Shown here: piece by piece, positions 51,142 through 59,351 of the stretch
How the letters are laid out: each line of letters begins with the position of its first letter
Position numbering within the stretch: position 1 is the first letter of the stretch
Origin: Planococcus sp. CPCC 101016
GTDB taxonomy: Bacteria; Bacillota; Bacilli; Bacillales_A; Planococcaceae
Reading direction: 5' to 3'
NCBI RefSeq assembly: GCF_007859295.1
Contig: NZ_VOHB01000004.1
Span: 34,761-98,760, forward strand
DNA: 64,000 nucleotides
The notes under the pieces: model-generated
Seen by the model: the letters and a program-made list of their open reading frames with translations, nothing else
The model's database searches: none
Told to the model about the DNA's origin: nothing
Position numbers and translations under genes: made by a program

Positions 51142-51204
51142 TGTCTTTACACATGTATAGTTCTGTCTTTACACAACTATACGCTGATGGCGGATTAGTG
51201 ACAA
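51142..51204 (-). promoter_or_regulatory. niaP promoter with two NiaR-like boxes
   Basis: Minus strand TTGTCA (51199-51204), 17 bases, TATAGT (51176-51181). Two identical boxes TGTCTTTACACA (plus-strand reading) at 51142-51153 and 51164-51175, 22 bases apart, cover the transcript start and the leader. They resemble recalled NiaR sites (TGTCTTTACA-type); the regulator itself is not in the window. Confidence 0.65.
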
Positions 51205-51324
51205 GCCCCGATGAAAAAGTCAGTTTTTTCTAACAAATGAAGTTTTATATTTAAGAAATTTCCTGTCTTCGTGATTTTTTATCTGTAGTATAGCTAATGA
51301 TTTATAGAAGCAACATCGATTTGA

Positions 51325-52272
51325 TTAACCCGAAGAATTGTTTGTCGACGAAATAATTGCAGTATTAATACTGACCATCATCGCTGCCTGCTGGGCTTGC
51401 ATCAAGGTTTCCAGCGAGGCAGAAAATGTCATGGCAGAGATATCTTGAGCCTCCAAATTATCAGCCATCACTTGCTGAACAGCAGTCGAAAAAGCCATAT
51501 CCTTGTACCAACGGAAGATTTTATTTTTTTCTAATTCACGTGTGTTTCGCACAATTTCCTGGAGGGCTTTGCCATCCACTTGCGTAACTGCCAAGAATCC
51601 AAGAATAGGGTACTGCGCTAAGCGGATCTTGAGATTTTCTTCTTTAAAGAATTGATGGATGGCTAAAACCCTGCCCACCATTCCCGGATCATAGAAAGGC
51701 GAATCGAAGGTTATAACTTGAGATAGCCATTGAAGATCATTGCCCATAGTGAAGCCTTGTTCACGAAGATCGCGATAGTACATATTCATTGTAGCTGCGC
51801 GCTCCTCGATTGACCCCTCTCTATTTCCCAGTAAAGCTGCATATGGGATATCTTCATTTGATGTCAAAAACTTGTGGTGTTTTTTCATCTCTTCGTATAA
51901 AGCCTTTGCCCGCACCGCTTCTTCTGGATTTTTCATCAATAGAGCTGCTAGATACGTGTAGGAAGTTTTCCAAAAACCGGCATTATTCAACTCTTTTTGA
52001 TTTTGATTGATCAATTTCAGTGAGCTTTCCACATCTTCTTCTTTCACTACCATTAAAGCTGCTGCTACATGAAGCAGATGCGAACGCAAAGGCGAGGTCC
52101 AGCCCTCGTTCTTCTTAATGATTTCAACCGCTCCTTCATGTACATTCGCATCGAAAGCCTGATTTCTCGACAAGTATATGTTCGTCACCGCCAACGCAAT
52201 CCGCTTATCTACCGCCCACCCTGCTGTCTTTGATACTTCCGAAAAAGTCTGTTCGATGTGTTTAATGTCCAC
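51325..52272 (-). CDS. DUF4003 family protein
   Basis: 315 aa from the GTG at 52272 (GGGGG seven bases upstream). The whole protein is alpha-helical and fits DUF4003: FSEVSKTAGWAVDKRIALAVTNIYL, LRSHLLHVAAALMV, FWKTSYTYLAALLM. Function unknown; it has no signal peptide or membrane segment, and the C-terminus ends in a Ser/Asn-rich tail. Its ribosome site lies inside the stem of the zupT terminator, which could couple its translation to readthrough. Confidence 0.78.
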   Translation of the reverse strand: MDIKHIEQTFSEVSKTAGWAVDKRIALAVTNIYLSRNQAFDANVHEGAVEIIKKNEGWTSPLRSHLLHVAAALMVVKEEDVESSLKLINQNQKELNNAGFWKTSYTYLAALLMKNPEEAVRAKALYEEMKKHHKFLTSNEDIPYAALLGNREGSIEERAATMNMYYRDLREQGFTMGNDLQWLSQVITFDSPFYDPGMVGRVLAIHQFFKEENLKIRLAQYPILGFLAVTQVDGKALQEIVRNTRELEKNKIFRWYKDMAFSTAVQQVMADNLEAQDISAMTFSASLETLMQAQQAAMMVSINTAIISSTNNSSG

Positions 52273-52277
52273 GTAAA

Positions 52278-52313
52278 AACCCCCTTTTCTCATTATTACG
52301 AGAAAAGAGGGTT
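52278..52313 (-). terminator. zupT terminator that contains the DUF4003 ribosome site
   Basis: 14-bp stem (52300-52313 with 52278-52291, one mismatch), loop of 8, followed by five T residues on the minus strand and, three bases later, the DUF4003 GTG. Confidence 0.8.
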
Positions 52314-52326
52314 AAAAGTTTCAATA

Positions 52327-53136
52327 TTAAACGATCAATACTAAGCTGACTGCCATTACCGCCATGCCTGCCACCAGTCCGTAAATGGACAGATGCGCTT
52401 CGTCGTAGCGTTTTGCAGCAGGCAATAACTCGTCCAGTGAGATGAAGACCATTAGACCCGCTACACCAGCGAATATAATGCCAAACAAGGTGTCGCTAAG
52501 GAATGGCATCAGGAAAAGCCAGGCTGCAATTGCTCCCACCGGTTCGGAAATACCTGAAAGAAAACTGTACTGGAAAGCTTTTTTCCGGCTACCAGTTGCA
52601 TAATAAATCGGCACTGATACAGCAATTCCTTCGGGAATATTGTGAATAGCAATCGCAATTGCAATTGCTACACCAAGAGCAGGATCTTGTATGGCTGACA
52701 TGAACGTAGCAATTCCTTCAGGGAAGTTATGGATCCCAATTGCCAGTGCCGTGAAGATACCCATCTTTCGAAGTCTGGCATATTCATCATTGGTCGGTCC
52801 TTCATCCATATCCTCGACTGTTTTTACTTCATGCGGATTTCCCAGTTGAGGCAAAATTCGGTCTAAAACCGCCATGAATACCATTCCGCCAAAAAAACCA
52901 GCTAGCGTCAGCCAATATCCCATAGATTCACCATGAGCGTTCGTCAATGAATCTTTTGCTTTAAAAAAGATTTCAATCATCGAAACATAAATCATAACTC
53001 CAGCCGAAAAGCCTAAGGATACCGACAGAAATTTCGTATTGGTACGGGATGCAAAAAATGCAAGTAAACTGCCAATCCCTGTGGCCAGTCCAGCTAAAAG
53101 TGTCAATCCAAGCGCAAATAAGACTGTACTATCCAT
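52327..53136 (-). CDS. zupT: ZIP-family metal transporter ZupT
   Basis: 269 aa from the ATG at 53136 (GGAAGG upstream); an ATG at 53142 is too close to the site. Eight membrane segments of the ZIP family; the metal-site motifs are AIGIHNFPEGIATFMSA (HNFPEG, segment IV) and AIAIHNIPEGIAVSVPI (HNIPEG, segment V). ZupT imports Zn2+, Fe2+, Mn2+ and others. The hydrophilic loop between segments III and IV lacks a His-rich run. No Zur or MntR site was recognised. Confidence 0.92.
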   Translation of the reverse strand: MDSTVLFALGLTLLAGLATGIGSLLAFFASRTNTKFLSVSLGFSAGVMIYVSMIEIFFKAKDSLTNAHGESMGYWLTLAGFFGGMVFMAVLDRILPQLGNPHEVKTVEDMDEGPTNDEYARLRKMGIFTALAIGIHNFPEGIATFMSAIQDPALGVAIAIAIAIHNIPEGIAVSVPIYYATGSRKKAFQYSFLSGISEPVGAIAAWLFLMPFLSDTLFGIIFAGVAGLMVFISLDELLPAAKRYDEAHLSIYGLVAGMAVMAVSLVLIV

Positions 53137-53236
53137 AGACATGCCTTCCTTCCAATTCTAGTGAATATGGTTATTGTACGACTAAAGTTTCCTTTGTGCA
53201 ACTTTTTTTAACAAAGAAAGATTTTGAACTATTCGT

Positions 53237-53881
53237 TCATTTCACTTCTCTAATTAATTCCTTCAATTTCAGCCAATCGGCATCTTTTAATGCGCGGACA
53301 GGAGGATTGTAAAAAACGCTTGCAGGATGAAAAGTAGGAAAGATATGATAAATTTCATCAGTTTTTTTGAATTCACTTCCTTCATCATCCCAGTATAAAA
53401 TTGGTGTTTCCATTAGGACACCGTGAAGTTCCGTGACTTTTGCCTTTGGACCGATTAATCGCTGCAAACCGACATTTCCTAATGTCACAATTAATGGAGG
53501 GTGAACATCTCGGATCTCCTTATCCAAAATAGGAGCATGCGCAATAATTTCTTTTTTAGTCGGTGCCCGATTATATTTCCTTTCGATAATTTCTCCATTG
53601 CGCTGTTTTTTAATCCCCCATTTATAAGGCCTGCTTCGGACTGCACTTGTAATATAGACATCTTCTCTCTCCAACCCCACACTTCGCAAAGAGGTCATCA
53701 ATTCTTTTCCCGCTCGCCCCGTAAAGGGGATGCCTGTTTCCACTTCATTTTCTCCTGGCGCTTCCCCTACCAGCATAATTGCCGGATTTTCTGGTCCACT
53801 TCCCCATACAAACCCCTCTACCGGATAACCTTCAATTCTTCGTTTCCCCAATTCAGCTAATTCAGTTGGAATTCTATACAT
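53237..53881 (-). CDS. uracil-DNA glycosylase family 4-like protein lacking the Fe-S cysteines
   Basis: 214 aa, ATG at 53881 with GGGAGTGA upstream. IMLVGEAPGENEVETGIPFTGRAGKELM is the family 4 motif A (GEAPGxxE), and FPTFHPASVFYNP is the HPAS motif B. The sequence contains no cysteine at all, so the [4Fe-4S] cluster of classical family 4 UDGs cannot form. The N-terminal CxxC region is replaced by VEGFVWGSG. It may be a cluster-free glycosylase or a diverged DNA-binding relative. No neighbouring repair gene. Confidence 0.8.
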   Translation of the reverse strand: MYRIPTELAELGKRRIEGYPVEGFVWGSGPENPAIMLVGEAPGENEVETGIPFTGRAGKELMTSLRSVGLEREDVYITSAVRSRPYKWGIKKQRNGEIIERKYNRAPTKKEIIAHAPILDKEIRDVHPPLIVTLGNVGLQRLIGPKAKVTELHGVLMETPILYWDDEGSEFKKTDEIYHIFPTFHPASVFYNPPVRALKDADWLKLKELIREVK

Positions 53882-54083
53882 TACATTTCACTCCCAATAA
53901 TTTTTAGTATATACAGCGAACCTTAAAACCGTACTTTTAACCAGCGCCCGGCTTTTTCCGCAGCGAACGATTTATAAAGACATGAACTGCCCAACTTTTC
54001 TTCATTATTTCAATAAAAGAGCAGAAAAGAAATAGCTTAATCGATCTCAGAAATAGAAACTTCTACAGTTTTATTTTCAATAA

Positions 54084-54162
54084 TGTAAGGAAACCTAACA
54101 TATAAACAAAAAAACCCTTGCATTATCAGAAAATATAAATTAATATGTTAACAAACCTAACA
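54084..54162 (+). promoter_or_regulatory. glnK-amtB promoter with two GlnR/TnrA boxes
   Basis: Boxes TGTAA-N7-TAACA (54084-54100) and TGTTA-N7-TAACA (54146-54162) both fit TGTNA-N7-TNACA exactly. The promoter TTGCAT (54118-54123), 17 bases, TAATAT (54141-54146) lies between them. The upstream box is near -61 and could activate; the downstream box covers the start and could repress. A CodY-like stretch (12 of 15) lies at 54121-54135. This accounts for most of the 53882-54178 gap; the upstream 190 bases hold nothing recognisable. Confidence 0.82.
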
Positions 54163-54178
54163 TTGAGGAGGAGAAGAT

Positions 54179-54520
54179 ATGAAAAAGATTGAAACAATCA
54201 TCCGACCATCCGTTTTTGCAGACGTTCGCCAAGCTTTGGCACTTGAAGGAATAGACGGTTTGAGTGTAACGGAAATTGCTGGAATCGGAAAGCAGGAAGG
54301 CAGAGTCGGGCTTTTCCGAGGGAATGCCTATACCATGGAATTTTCTCCAAAACTAAAATTAGAGATGGTAGTGAGTGACGACAAAGTCGAAGATATCATT
54401 CAAGCTTTACTCGAATACGCTTCAACCGGCCAGGTTGGAGACGGTAAAATTTTCATTTTCCCTGTCGAAGAAGCTATAAGAATCAGAACAAAAGAACGCG
54501 GCGCAGTCGCGATTGGATAA
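54179..54520 (+). CDS. glnK: nitrogen regulatory PII protein GlnK
   Basis: 113 aa, ATG with GGAGGAGAAG upstream. PII fold: KKIETIIRPSVFADVRQAL, the T-loop with FRGNAYTMEFSPKLKLEM, including the Tyr that is uridylylated in other phyla, and VGDGKIFIFPVEEAIRIRTKERG (C-loop). Binds ATP/ADP and 2-oxoglutarate and plugs AmtB when nitrogen is plentiful. It precedes amtB by 12 bases in one operon. Confidence 0.93.
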   Translation: MKKIETIIRPSVFADVRQALALEGIDGLSVTEIAGIGKQEGRVGLFRGNAYTMEFSPKLKLEMVVSDDKVEDIIQALLEYASTGQVGDGKIFIFPVEEAIRIRTKERGAVAIG

Positions 54521-54532
54521 GGAGGAGATTTG

Positions 54533-55822
54533 ATGGAAGCAGTTCAAAGTTCAGTAGATATGTTATGGGTGATGCTCGGAGCTATGTTGGTATTTTTTAT
54601 GCACGCAGGATTTGCTATGGTGGAATCAGGATTTACGCGTTCTAAAAACACCTTGAACATTTTAATGAAAAACATGATCACCGTTTCGCTTGGGTCGATT
54701 CTTTATTTTATTGTCGGATACGCTCTTATGTTTGGCCCTTCATCTTTTGGATTGATTGGTACAGAAGGATTTGCCTTATCAGGTGTTGAAGACATTGGAT
54801 TCTTCGTCTTCCAGGCCGTTTTCGCCGCCACTTGCGCAACAATCATTTCGGGAGCTGTAGCCGAACGGATGCATTTATCTGCTTATATTTTATTGACAAT
54901 CGCTATGACCGCAGTTATTTATCCGATTGTCGGACATTGGGTATGGGGTGGCGGCTGGCTGTCGCAGATCGGATTTATTGATTTCGCCGGCTCAACTGTC
55001 GTGCATTTAACTGGTGCAGTCGCCGCATTTGTCGCTGCTTGGAAAATCGGTCCCCGCATTGGCAAGTACAGCGGAAAAACCGTGAATACGATTCCTGGCC
55101 ATAGTTTACCGCTAGGTGCATTGGGTGTTTTCATACTCTGGCTTGGATGGTTCGGCTTTAACGGAGGCAGTACCTTGGCGGCCGATCCGGCCCTCGTGCC
55201 TCCCGTAATCGCCAATACACTATTGGCAGCTTCTGCCGGCGTTATTGCCACCGCTGGCTATACACATTTGCGCTATGGTCGTATTGACGCTTCCTTGACA
55301 ATGAACGGTGCACTTGCAGGCCTTGTCGGTATAACAGCCGGGGCAGCGAACGTTTCACTCGTCGGCGCCATCGCCATCGGTTTAATAGCCGGGGTTATCA
55401 TGACTGAAGCTATTCGCTTGCTTGATTCTAAAATTCGGGTCGATGATCCGGTCGGAGCTATTTCCGTTCACGGTATTGCAGGTATCTGGGGGACGCTTGC
55501 AATCGGCTTATTTGATACTACTGGTGGATTGCTTTACGGAGGCGGAGCGGAAATACTCGGCATCCAGGCAGTCGGTGTTTTTGCAGTAATTGCCTGGGCT
55601 TCAATTTCAACCGGACTGGTATTGTTGGCTATTGGCAGCATTGTTCCACTCAGAGTCACTGCTGAAGAAGAAGAAGCAGGTTTGGACTTTTCAGAACACG
55701 GTTCACAAGCTTACTCAATGCAGGATGTTTTGCATGGTTCACCGACAGGCAGCAACGATTCTTTTGCGCATCGGTTGAACCAGCTGGGAGAAGCACCTAC
55801 TCCGCAAAAACCAACTTCTTAA
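54533..55822 (+). CDS. amtB: ammonium transporter AmtB
   Basis: 429 aa from the ATG at 54533 (GGAGGAG upstream). Eleven membrane segments; FAMVESGFTRSKN, the first pore His in GSTVVHLTGAVAAFVAAW and the second in GAISVHGIAGIWGTLAIG (twin His), and AERMHL are all present. Conducts ammonium/ammonia in a trimer that GlnK closes. The last 45 residues are a hydrophilic cytoplasmic tail. In B. subtilis the order is nrgA-nrgB; here the PII gene comes first. Confidence 0.93.
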   Translation: MEAVQSSVDMLWVMLGAMLVFFMHAGFAMVESGFTRSKNTLNILMKNMITVSLGSILYFIVGYALMFGPSSFGLIGTEGFALSGVEDIGFFVFQAVFAATCATIISGAVAERMHLSAYILLTIAMTAVIYPIVGHWVWGGGWLSQIGFIDFAGSTVVHLTGAVAAFVAAWKIGPRIGKYSGKTVNTIPGHSLPLGALGVFILWLGWFGFNGGSTLAADPALVPPVIANTLLAASAGVIATAGYTHLRYGRIDASLTMNGALAGLVGITAGAANVSLVGAIAIGLIAGVIMTEAIRLLDSKIRVDDPVGAISVHGIAGIWGTLAIGLFDTTGGLLYGGGAEILGIQAVGVFAVIAWASISTGLVLLAIGSIVPLRVTAEEEEAGLDFSEHGSQAYSMQDVLHGSPTGSNDSFAHRLNQLGEAPTPQKPTS

Positions 55823-55828
55823 TACACC

Positions 55829-55873
55829 AAAAGAAGAGGAATTTCTGGCTACTCCAGAGATTCCTCTTCTTTT
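55829..55873. terminator. Bidirectional terminator after amtB
   Basis: 20-bp stem with two mismatches (AAAAGAAGAGGAAT...ATTCCTCTTCTTTT) between convergent genes. Confidence 0.9.
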
Positions 55874-56487
55874 TGATTTTCCAATTTTTTGCGAAACAGA
55901 CGTTCACGTATTTCGTACCAAACGGCAATTGCTACGAACCAGGCATAACCGGCGAAAAGTCCCGCTGTTATGTCAGAGAAATAATGTTCTCCTCCTGCTA
56001 CTCTCGATAATGCGACAATGACTGCCAACGCAGCAGCCACTAGCCAAACTGCCGATTTCTTCGCTCGGGAATCACTGCTTTCTGTGACGAAATAAGCAAG
56101 TGTAAAAAGATACAATAAGCCAACCATAGCATGGTTTGAAGGAAAACTGAAAGAGTCCAGGCCGTGCGGCAATTCTGGGCGTGGACGTTCGAACCATATT
56201 TTCATGGATTGGTTCAAGACATTCCCGACACCTACGGCGAGAAATACGAACAGCATTCCCCGATAATTTTTTCGTATCAGCCAGAGATAGATAAGCAAGA
56301 TAAGACTGACAGTAACTATCATCCACGGATCACCTATAAACGACATACCGGCGAGCAGCTTCTGACCAGCAAGCAGTGCTGCTGCTGATTGATCGATTTC
56401 GATAATTTCGTCACTGGAGTAGTTGACAAGTATAGCAAAGAAGCCGAGTAAAGTCGCTACTGCCAGCGGATAAAAAATACGCTTCAT
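55849..56487 (-). CDS. PAP2-family phosphatase
   Basis: 212 aa from the ATG at 56487 (GAGGGTGG upstream). Six membrane segments with the three lipid-phosphatase motifs: KIWFERPRPEL (KxxxxxxRP), FPSNHAM (PSxH) and SRVAGGEHYFSD (SRxxxxxHxxxD). It removes phosphate from undecaprenyl pyrophosphate or phosphatidic acid/PGP on the outer face. The Lys-Arg-rich C-terminus lies inside. Isolated gene. Confidence 0.88.
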   Translation of the reverse strand: MKRIFYPLAVATLLGFFAILVNYSSDEIIEIDQSAAALLAGQKLLAGMSFIGDPWMIVTVSLILLIYLWLIRKNYRGMLFVFLAVGVGNVLNQSMKIWFERPRPELPHGLDSFSFPSNHAMVGLLYLFTLAYFVTESSDSRAKKSAVWLVAAALAVIVALSRVAGGEHYFSDITAGLFAGYAWFVAIAVWYEIRERLFRKKLENQKEEESLE

Positions 56488-56611
56488 GGCAACATCCACC
56501 CTCTCTTATCGTTACTTACAGTTTATCATAAGCAAAATGAAAAGCCCGCTCAGCCTATCAGCAAACCGGACTGAATGGACCAACAACTGATGAGCCTACA
56601 CCAGTAAAAAA

Positions 56612-56649
56612 TCAAAAAAATCAGCAAGGATAGAAGATCCCTGCTGATT
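56612..56649 (-). terminator. Terminator of yclNOPQ-like operon
   Basis: 12-bp stem (56637-56648 with 56620-56631, one mismatch), loop of 5, followed by seven T residues on the minus strand. Confidence 0.88.
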
Positions 56650-56660
56650 GAAGTTATTTT

Positions 56661-57620
56661 TTATTCAAACGCCGATTGTACATCTGTTACCATTTGAGCG
56701 ACAGATTGCAATCCGCCACCTGACAAGTACCAAAAATCTGGATCCAAGTAGATGATTTTATCATTCTGAGCAGCACTTGTTTTTTCAACTAATTCATTTT
56801 CAAGAGAATCTGCTGCACTTGCACCATTTCCAACAACCGCGTTACGATCCACTACGAACATCATGTCGGGATTTGTTTCCAAAATGTATTCGTAAGAAAT
56901 GCTTTGTCCGTGGGTGGAAGCTTCAATGCCTTCGTCAGCTTGTTTTACGCCGAATACATCATGGATGATGCCGAAGCGCGAAGCTGCTCCATAAGCACTT
57001 ACTTTGCCTTCGTTTGCGAGAACAATCAATGCTTTTTCATCAGAATCGCTTACTGTCGCTTTTACTTCTTCAATTTGCGTATCAATTGCCGCTAATTCTT
57101 CAGCCATTTGATCTTCTTTACCAAAGATTTCACCAAGCGTATTCATGTTTGATTCGAATGATGCCATATAATCCGTAGTATCTACAGCCATATGGATCGT
57201 TGGGGCAATATCGGAAAACTCTTGGTACATATCAGCTTGACGTCCAGAAATAATGATCAAGTCCGGCTCCATTGCATTGATCGCTTCGAAATCCGCTTCT
57301 TTCAATGTACCAACATTTTCATACTTTTCAGCATCTGCATATTTTTCAAGATAAGTTGGTAATGATTCCTGTGGAACTCCCGCCACAGCTTCAACGCCTA
57401 ATTTATCCATTGAATCAAGGACACCATAATCAAATACGACTACTTTTTCAGGATTTTTGTTGAAAGTCGTTTCACCAAGCTCATGAGTAACTGTCATTTC
57501 TTCCGTCTCTTCCGCCTCAGCATTCGCTGTATCGGATTCTGTTGTTTCTTCAGTTGATCCACAAGCTGCCAGGAATGCGACCATCATTAAAGTAAATGCG
57601 ACCAATAACCATTTTTTCAT
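56661..57620 (-). CDS. yclQ: petrobactin-type siderophore-binding lipoprotein (YclQ-like)
   Basis: 319 aa. Lipobox AFLAACG, then an acidic Glu/Thr linker, and the class III binding-protein fold (VTHELGETTFNKNPEKVVVFDYGVLDSMDKLGVE; EPDLIIISGRQADMYQEF). The order of the four genes (permease, permease, ATPase, binding protein) equals B. subtilis yclNOPQ, which takes up petrobactin and its precursor protocatechuate. Fur boxes stand before the first gene. The siderophore identity is by gene order and family. Confidence 0.88.
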   Translation of the reverse strand: MKKWLLVAFTLMMVAFLAACGSTEETTESDTANAEAEETEEMTVTHELGETTFNKNPEKVVVFDYGVLDSMDKLGVEAVAGVPQESLPTYLEKYADAEKYENVGTLKEADFEAINAMEPDLIIISGRQADMYQEFSDIAPTIHMAVDTTDYMASFESNMNTLGEIFGKEDQMAEELAAIDTQIEEVKATVSDSDEKALIVLANEGKVSAYGAASRFGIIHDVFGVKQADEGIEASTHGQSISYEYILETNPDMMFVVDRNAVVGNGASAADSLENELVEKTSAAQNDKIIYLDPDFWYLSGGGLQSVAQMVTDVQSAFE

Positions 57621-57642
57621 TTCGTTTCAAGCTCCTCTTTTT

Positions 57643-58404
57643 TTAAGAATTGAAATACACGCAAATTCGGCAATTGTTCATCTGCTGAATCGGAATATCC
57701 ATATCGTAGATTTCTTTTAATGCAGCACTCTGGATAATCTCTTCAGTCGTACCGTCTTTCACTACCCGGCCATTTTTTAAGGCCACGATGCGATCCGAGT
57801 ACACAGACGCAAAGTTGATGTCATGAAGGACGATAACTACTGTTTTGCCAAGGTCATCGACCAAACGGCGCAGAATCTTCATGATTTGAACAGAGTGTTT
57901 CATATCCAGGTTGTTCAAGGGTTCATCCAAGAGGATATAATCCGTGTCTTGCGCAATGACCATTGCAATAAATGCGCGCTGGCGTTGCCCCCCTGAAAGT
58001 TCATCCAGATAGGAGTTCTCCATTTCCTTCAAATCCATATAATCGATCGACTGATCCACCATTTTTTCATCTTCATCATTGAGCCGACCTTTTGAATAAG
58101 GAAAGCGGCCAAAAGAGACAAGCTCGCGAATCGTCAAACGGACATTCATATAGTTAGACTGCTTTAAAATCGACACGCGTTTTGAGAACTCATTGGATTT
58201 CAACTTTTTTGTATTGGTTGAATCAATGAGAACTTCACCGGTATCTGCATCCAAAAGACGGCTGACCATAGAAAGCAGTGTGGATTTCCCCGCACCGTTC
58301 GGTCCGATAAAAGACGTAATTTGACCGCGCTGAATATCAACAGAGACGTTTTCCACAACTTGTTTTTTTCCGTACAGCTTTGTCAATTCACGAACTTGGA
58401 TCAT
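57643..58404 (-). CDS. yclP: siderophore ABC transporter ATP-binding protein (YclP-like)
   Basis: 253 aa. Walker A GPNGAGKSTLL, signature LSGGQRQRAFIAM, Walker B YILLDEPLNNLD, H-loop LHDINFA: FepC-type ATPase of metal-chelate importers. It overlaps the second permease by four bases and ends 23 bases before the binding-protein gene. Confidence 0.9.
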   Translation of the reverse strand: MIQVRELTKLYGKKQVVENVSVDIQRGQITSFIGPNGAGKSTLLSMVSRLLDADTGEVLIDSTNTKKLKSNEFSKRVSILKQSNYMNVRLTIRELVSFGRFPYSKGRLNDEDEKMVDQSIDYMDLKEMENSYLDELSGGQRQRAFIAMVIAQDTDYILLDEPLNNLDMKHSVQIMKILRRLVDDLGKTVVIVLHDINFASVYSDRIVALKNGRVVKDGTTEEIIQSAALKEIYDMDIPIQQMNNCRICVYFNS

Positions 58405-59351
58405 TTAGATCGACTCTCCTTTAATAGTAGATAGATGAAGTAAATTCCACCGATGAAATTGATGATAACGCTCAATGTCGTGTTGAAAGTGAAGATCCGC
58501 TCCACTACCCACTGGCCACCGACCAAGGCTACTACACTGATAACAATAGATCCTGTCAATAAAAATGAATGTTTATATGAAGTGAAGAATTGATAAGATA
58601 AGTTTGCGACAATCAAACCGAAAAAGGTAATCGGTCCAACCAGCGCCGTGGCAATCGCAATTAAGACAGCTGACAGCACAAGCATTTGTTTCACCAATGC
58701 ATCGTAGTTTACACCAAGATTAATCGCTGTATCGCGTCCCAACGTCAGAACATCCAAAGATGCATTTTGTTTCCAAGCAAATGCAATCAACAAAGTAATA
58801 ATGACCAGGGAGGTCCATACCAAATCTGAATTAACATTATTAAAGCTGGCAAACATCCGGTCTTGGATGATTGAAAATTCATTGGGGTCAATCAGGACTT
58901 GCAAAAAGGTGGTAATACTGCCGAAAAATGTTCCGCAAATGATGCCGACCAACAAAAGAAAGTAAATCGGCCGATCGTTCTTTTTGAAAAGCAAGCGGTA
59001 GAATAACAACGCGAATATCACCATTACGGCGATCGACAGCAAGAAATTCACTTGCTTGTTGACGATTGTAATATGATCTGAACCAAGGAAAAAGATCAGC
59101 AATGTTTGAAGCAGCATATACAGTGAATCCAAACCCATAATGCTCGGCGTCAATATCCGGTTATGGGTAATTGTCTGAAAGACAACCGTCGCATAGGCGA
59201 TAGCAACTCCAGTCAACACCATGGCAAACACTTTGACACCACGTCTTGGCAATGCATAATCAAAACTTCCGTTCAAATCCTGGAACAGGTATACTCCACA
59301 AGCCGCTAAAGCCAAGCCGACTAATATGAGCATCTTATGTAGGTCACGCAT
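58401..59351 (-). CDS. yclO: siderophore ABC transporter permease (YclO-like)
   Basis: 316 aa from the ATG at 59351 (TAGGAGG upstream), overlapping the first permease by 8 bases; a longer frame to 59396 lacks a site. FecCD family, about nine membrane segments, with TPSIMGLDSLYMLLQT and LVGPITFFGLIVANLSYQF (the ATPase coupling region). Confidence 0.9.
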   Translation of the reverse strand: MRDLHKMLILVGLALAACGVYLFQDLNGSFDYALPRRGVKVFAMVLTGVAIAYATVVFQTITHNRILTPSIMGLDSLYMLLQTLLIFFLGSDHITIVNKQVNFLLSIAVMVIFALLFYRLLFKKNDRPIYFLLLVGIICGTFFGSITTFLQVLIDPNEFSIIQDRMFASFNNVNSDLVWTSLVIITLLIAFAWKQNASLDVLTLGRDTAINLGVNYDALVKQMLVLSAVLIAIATALVGPITFFGLIVANLSYQFFTSYKHSFLLTGSIVISVVALVGGQWVVERIFTFNTTLSVIINFIGGIYFIYLLLKESRSK

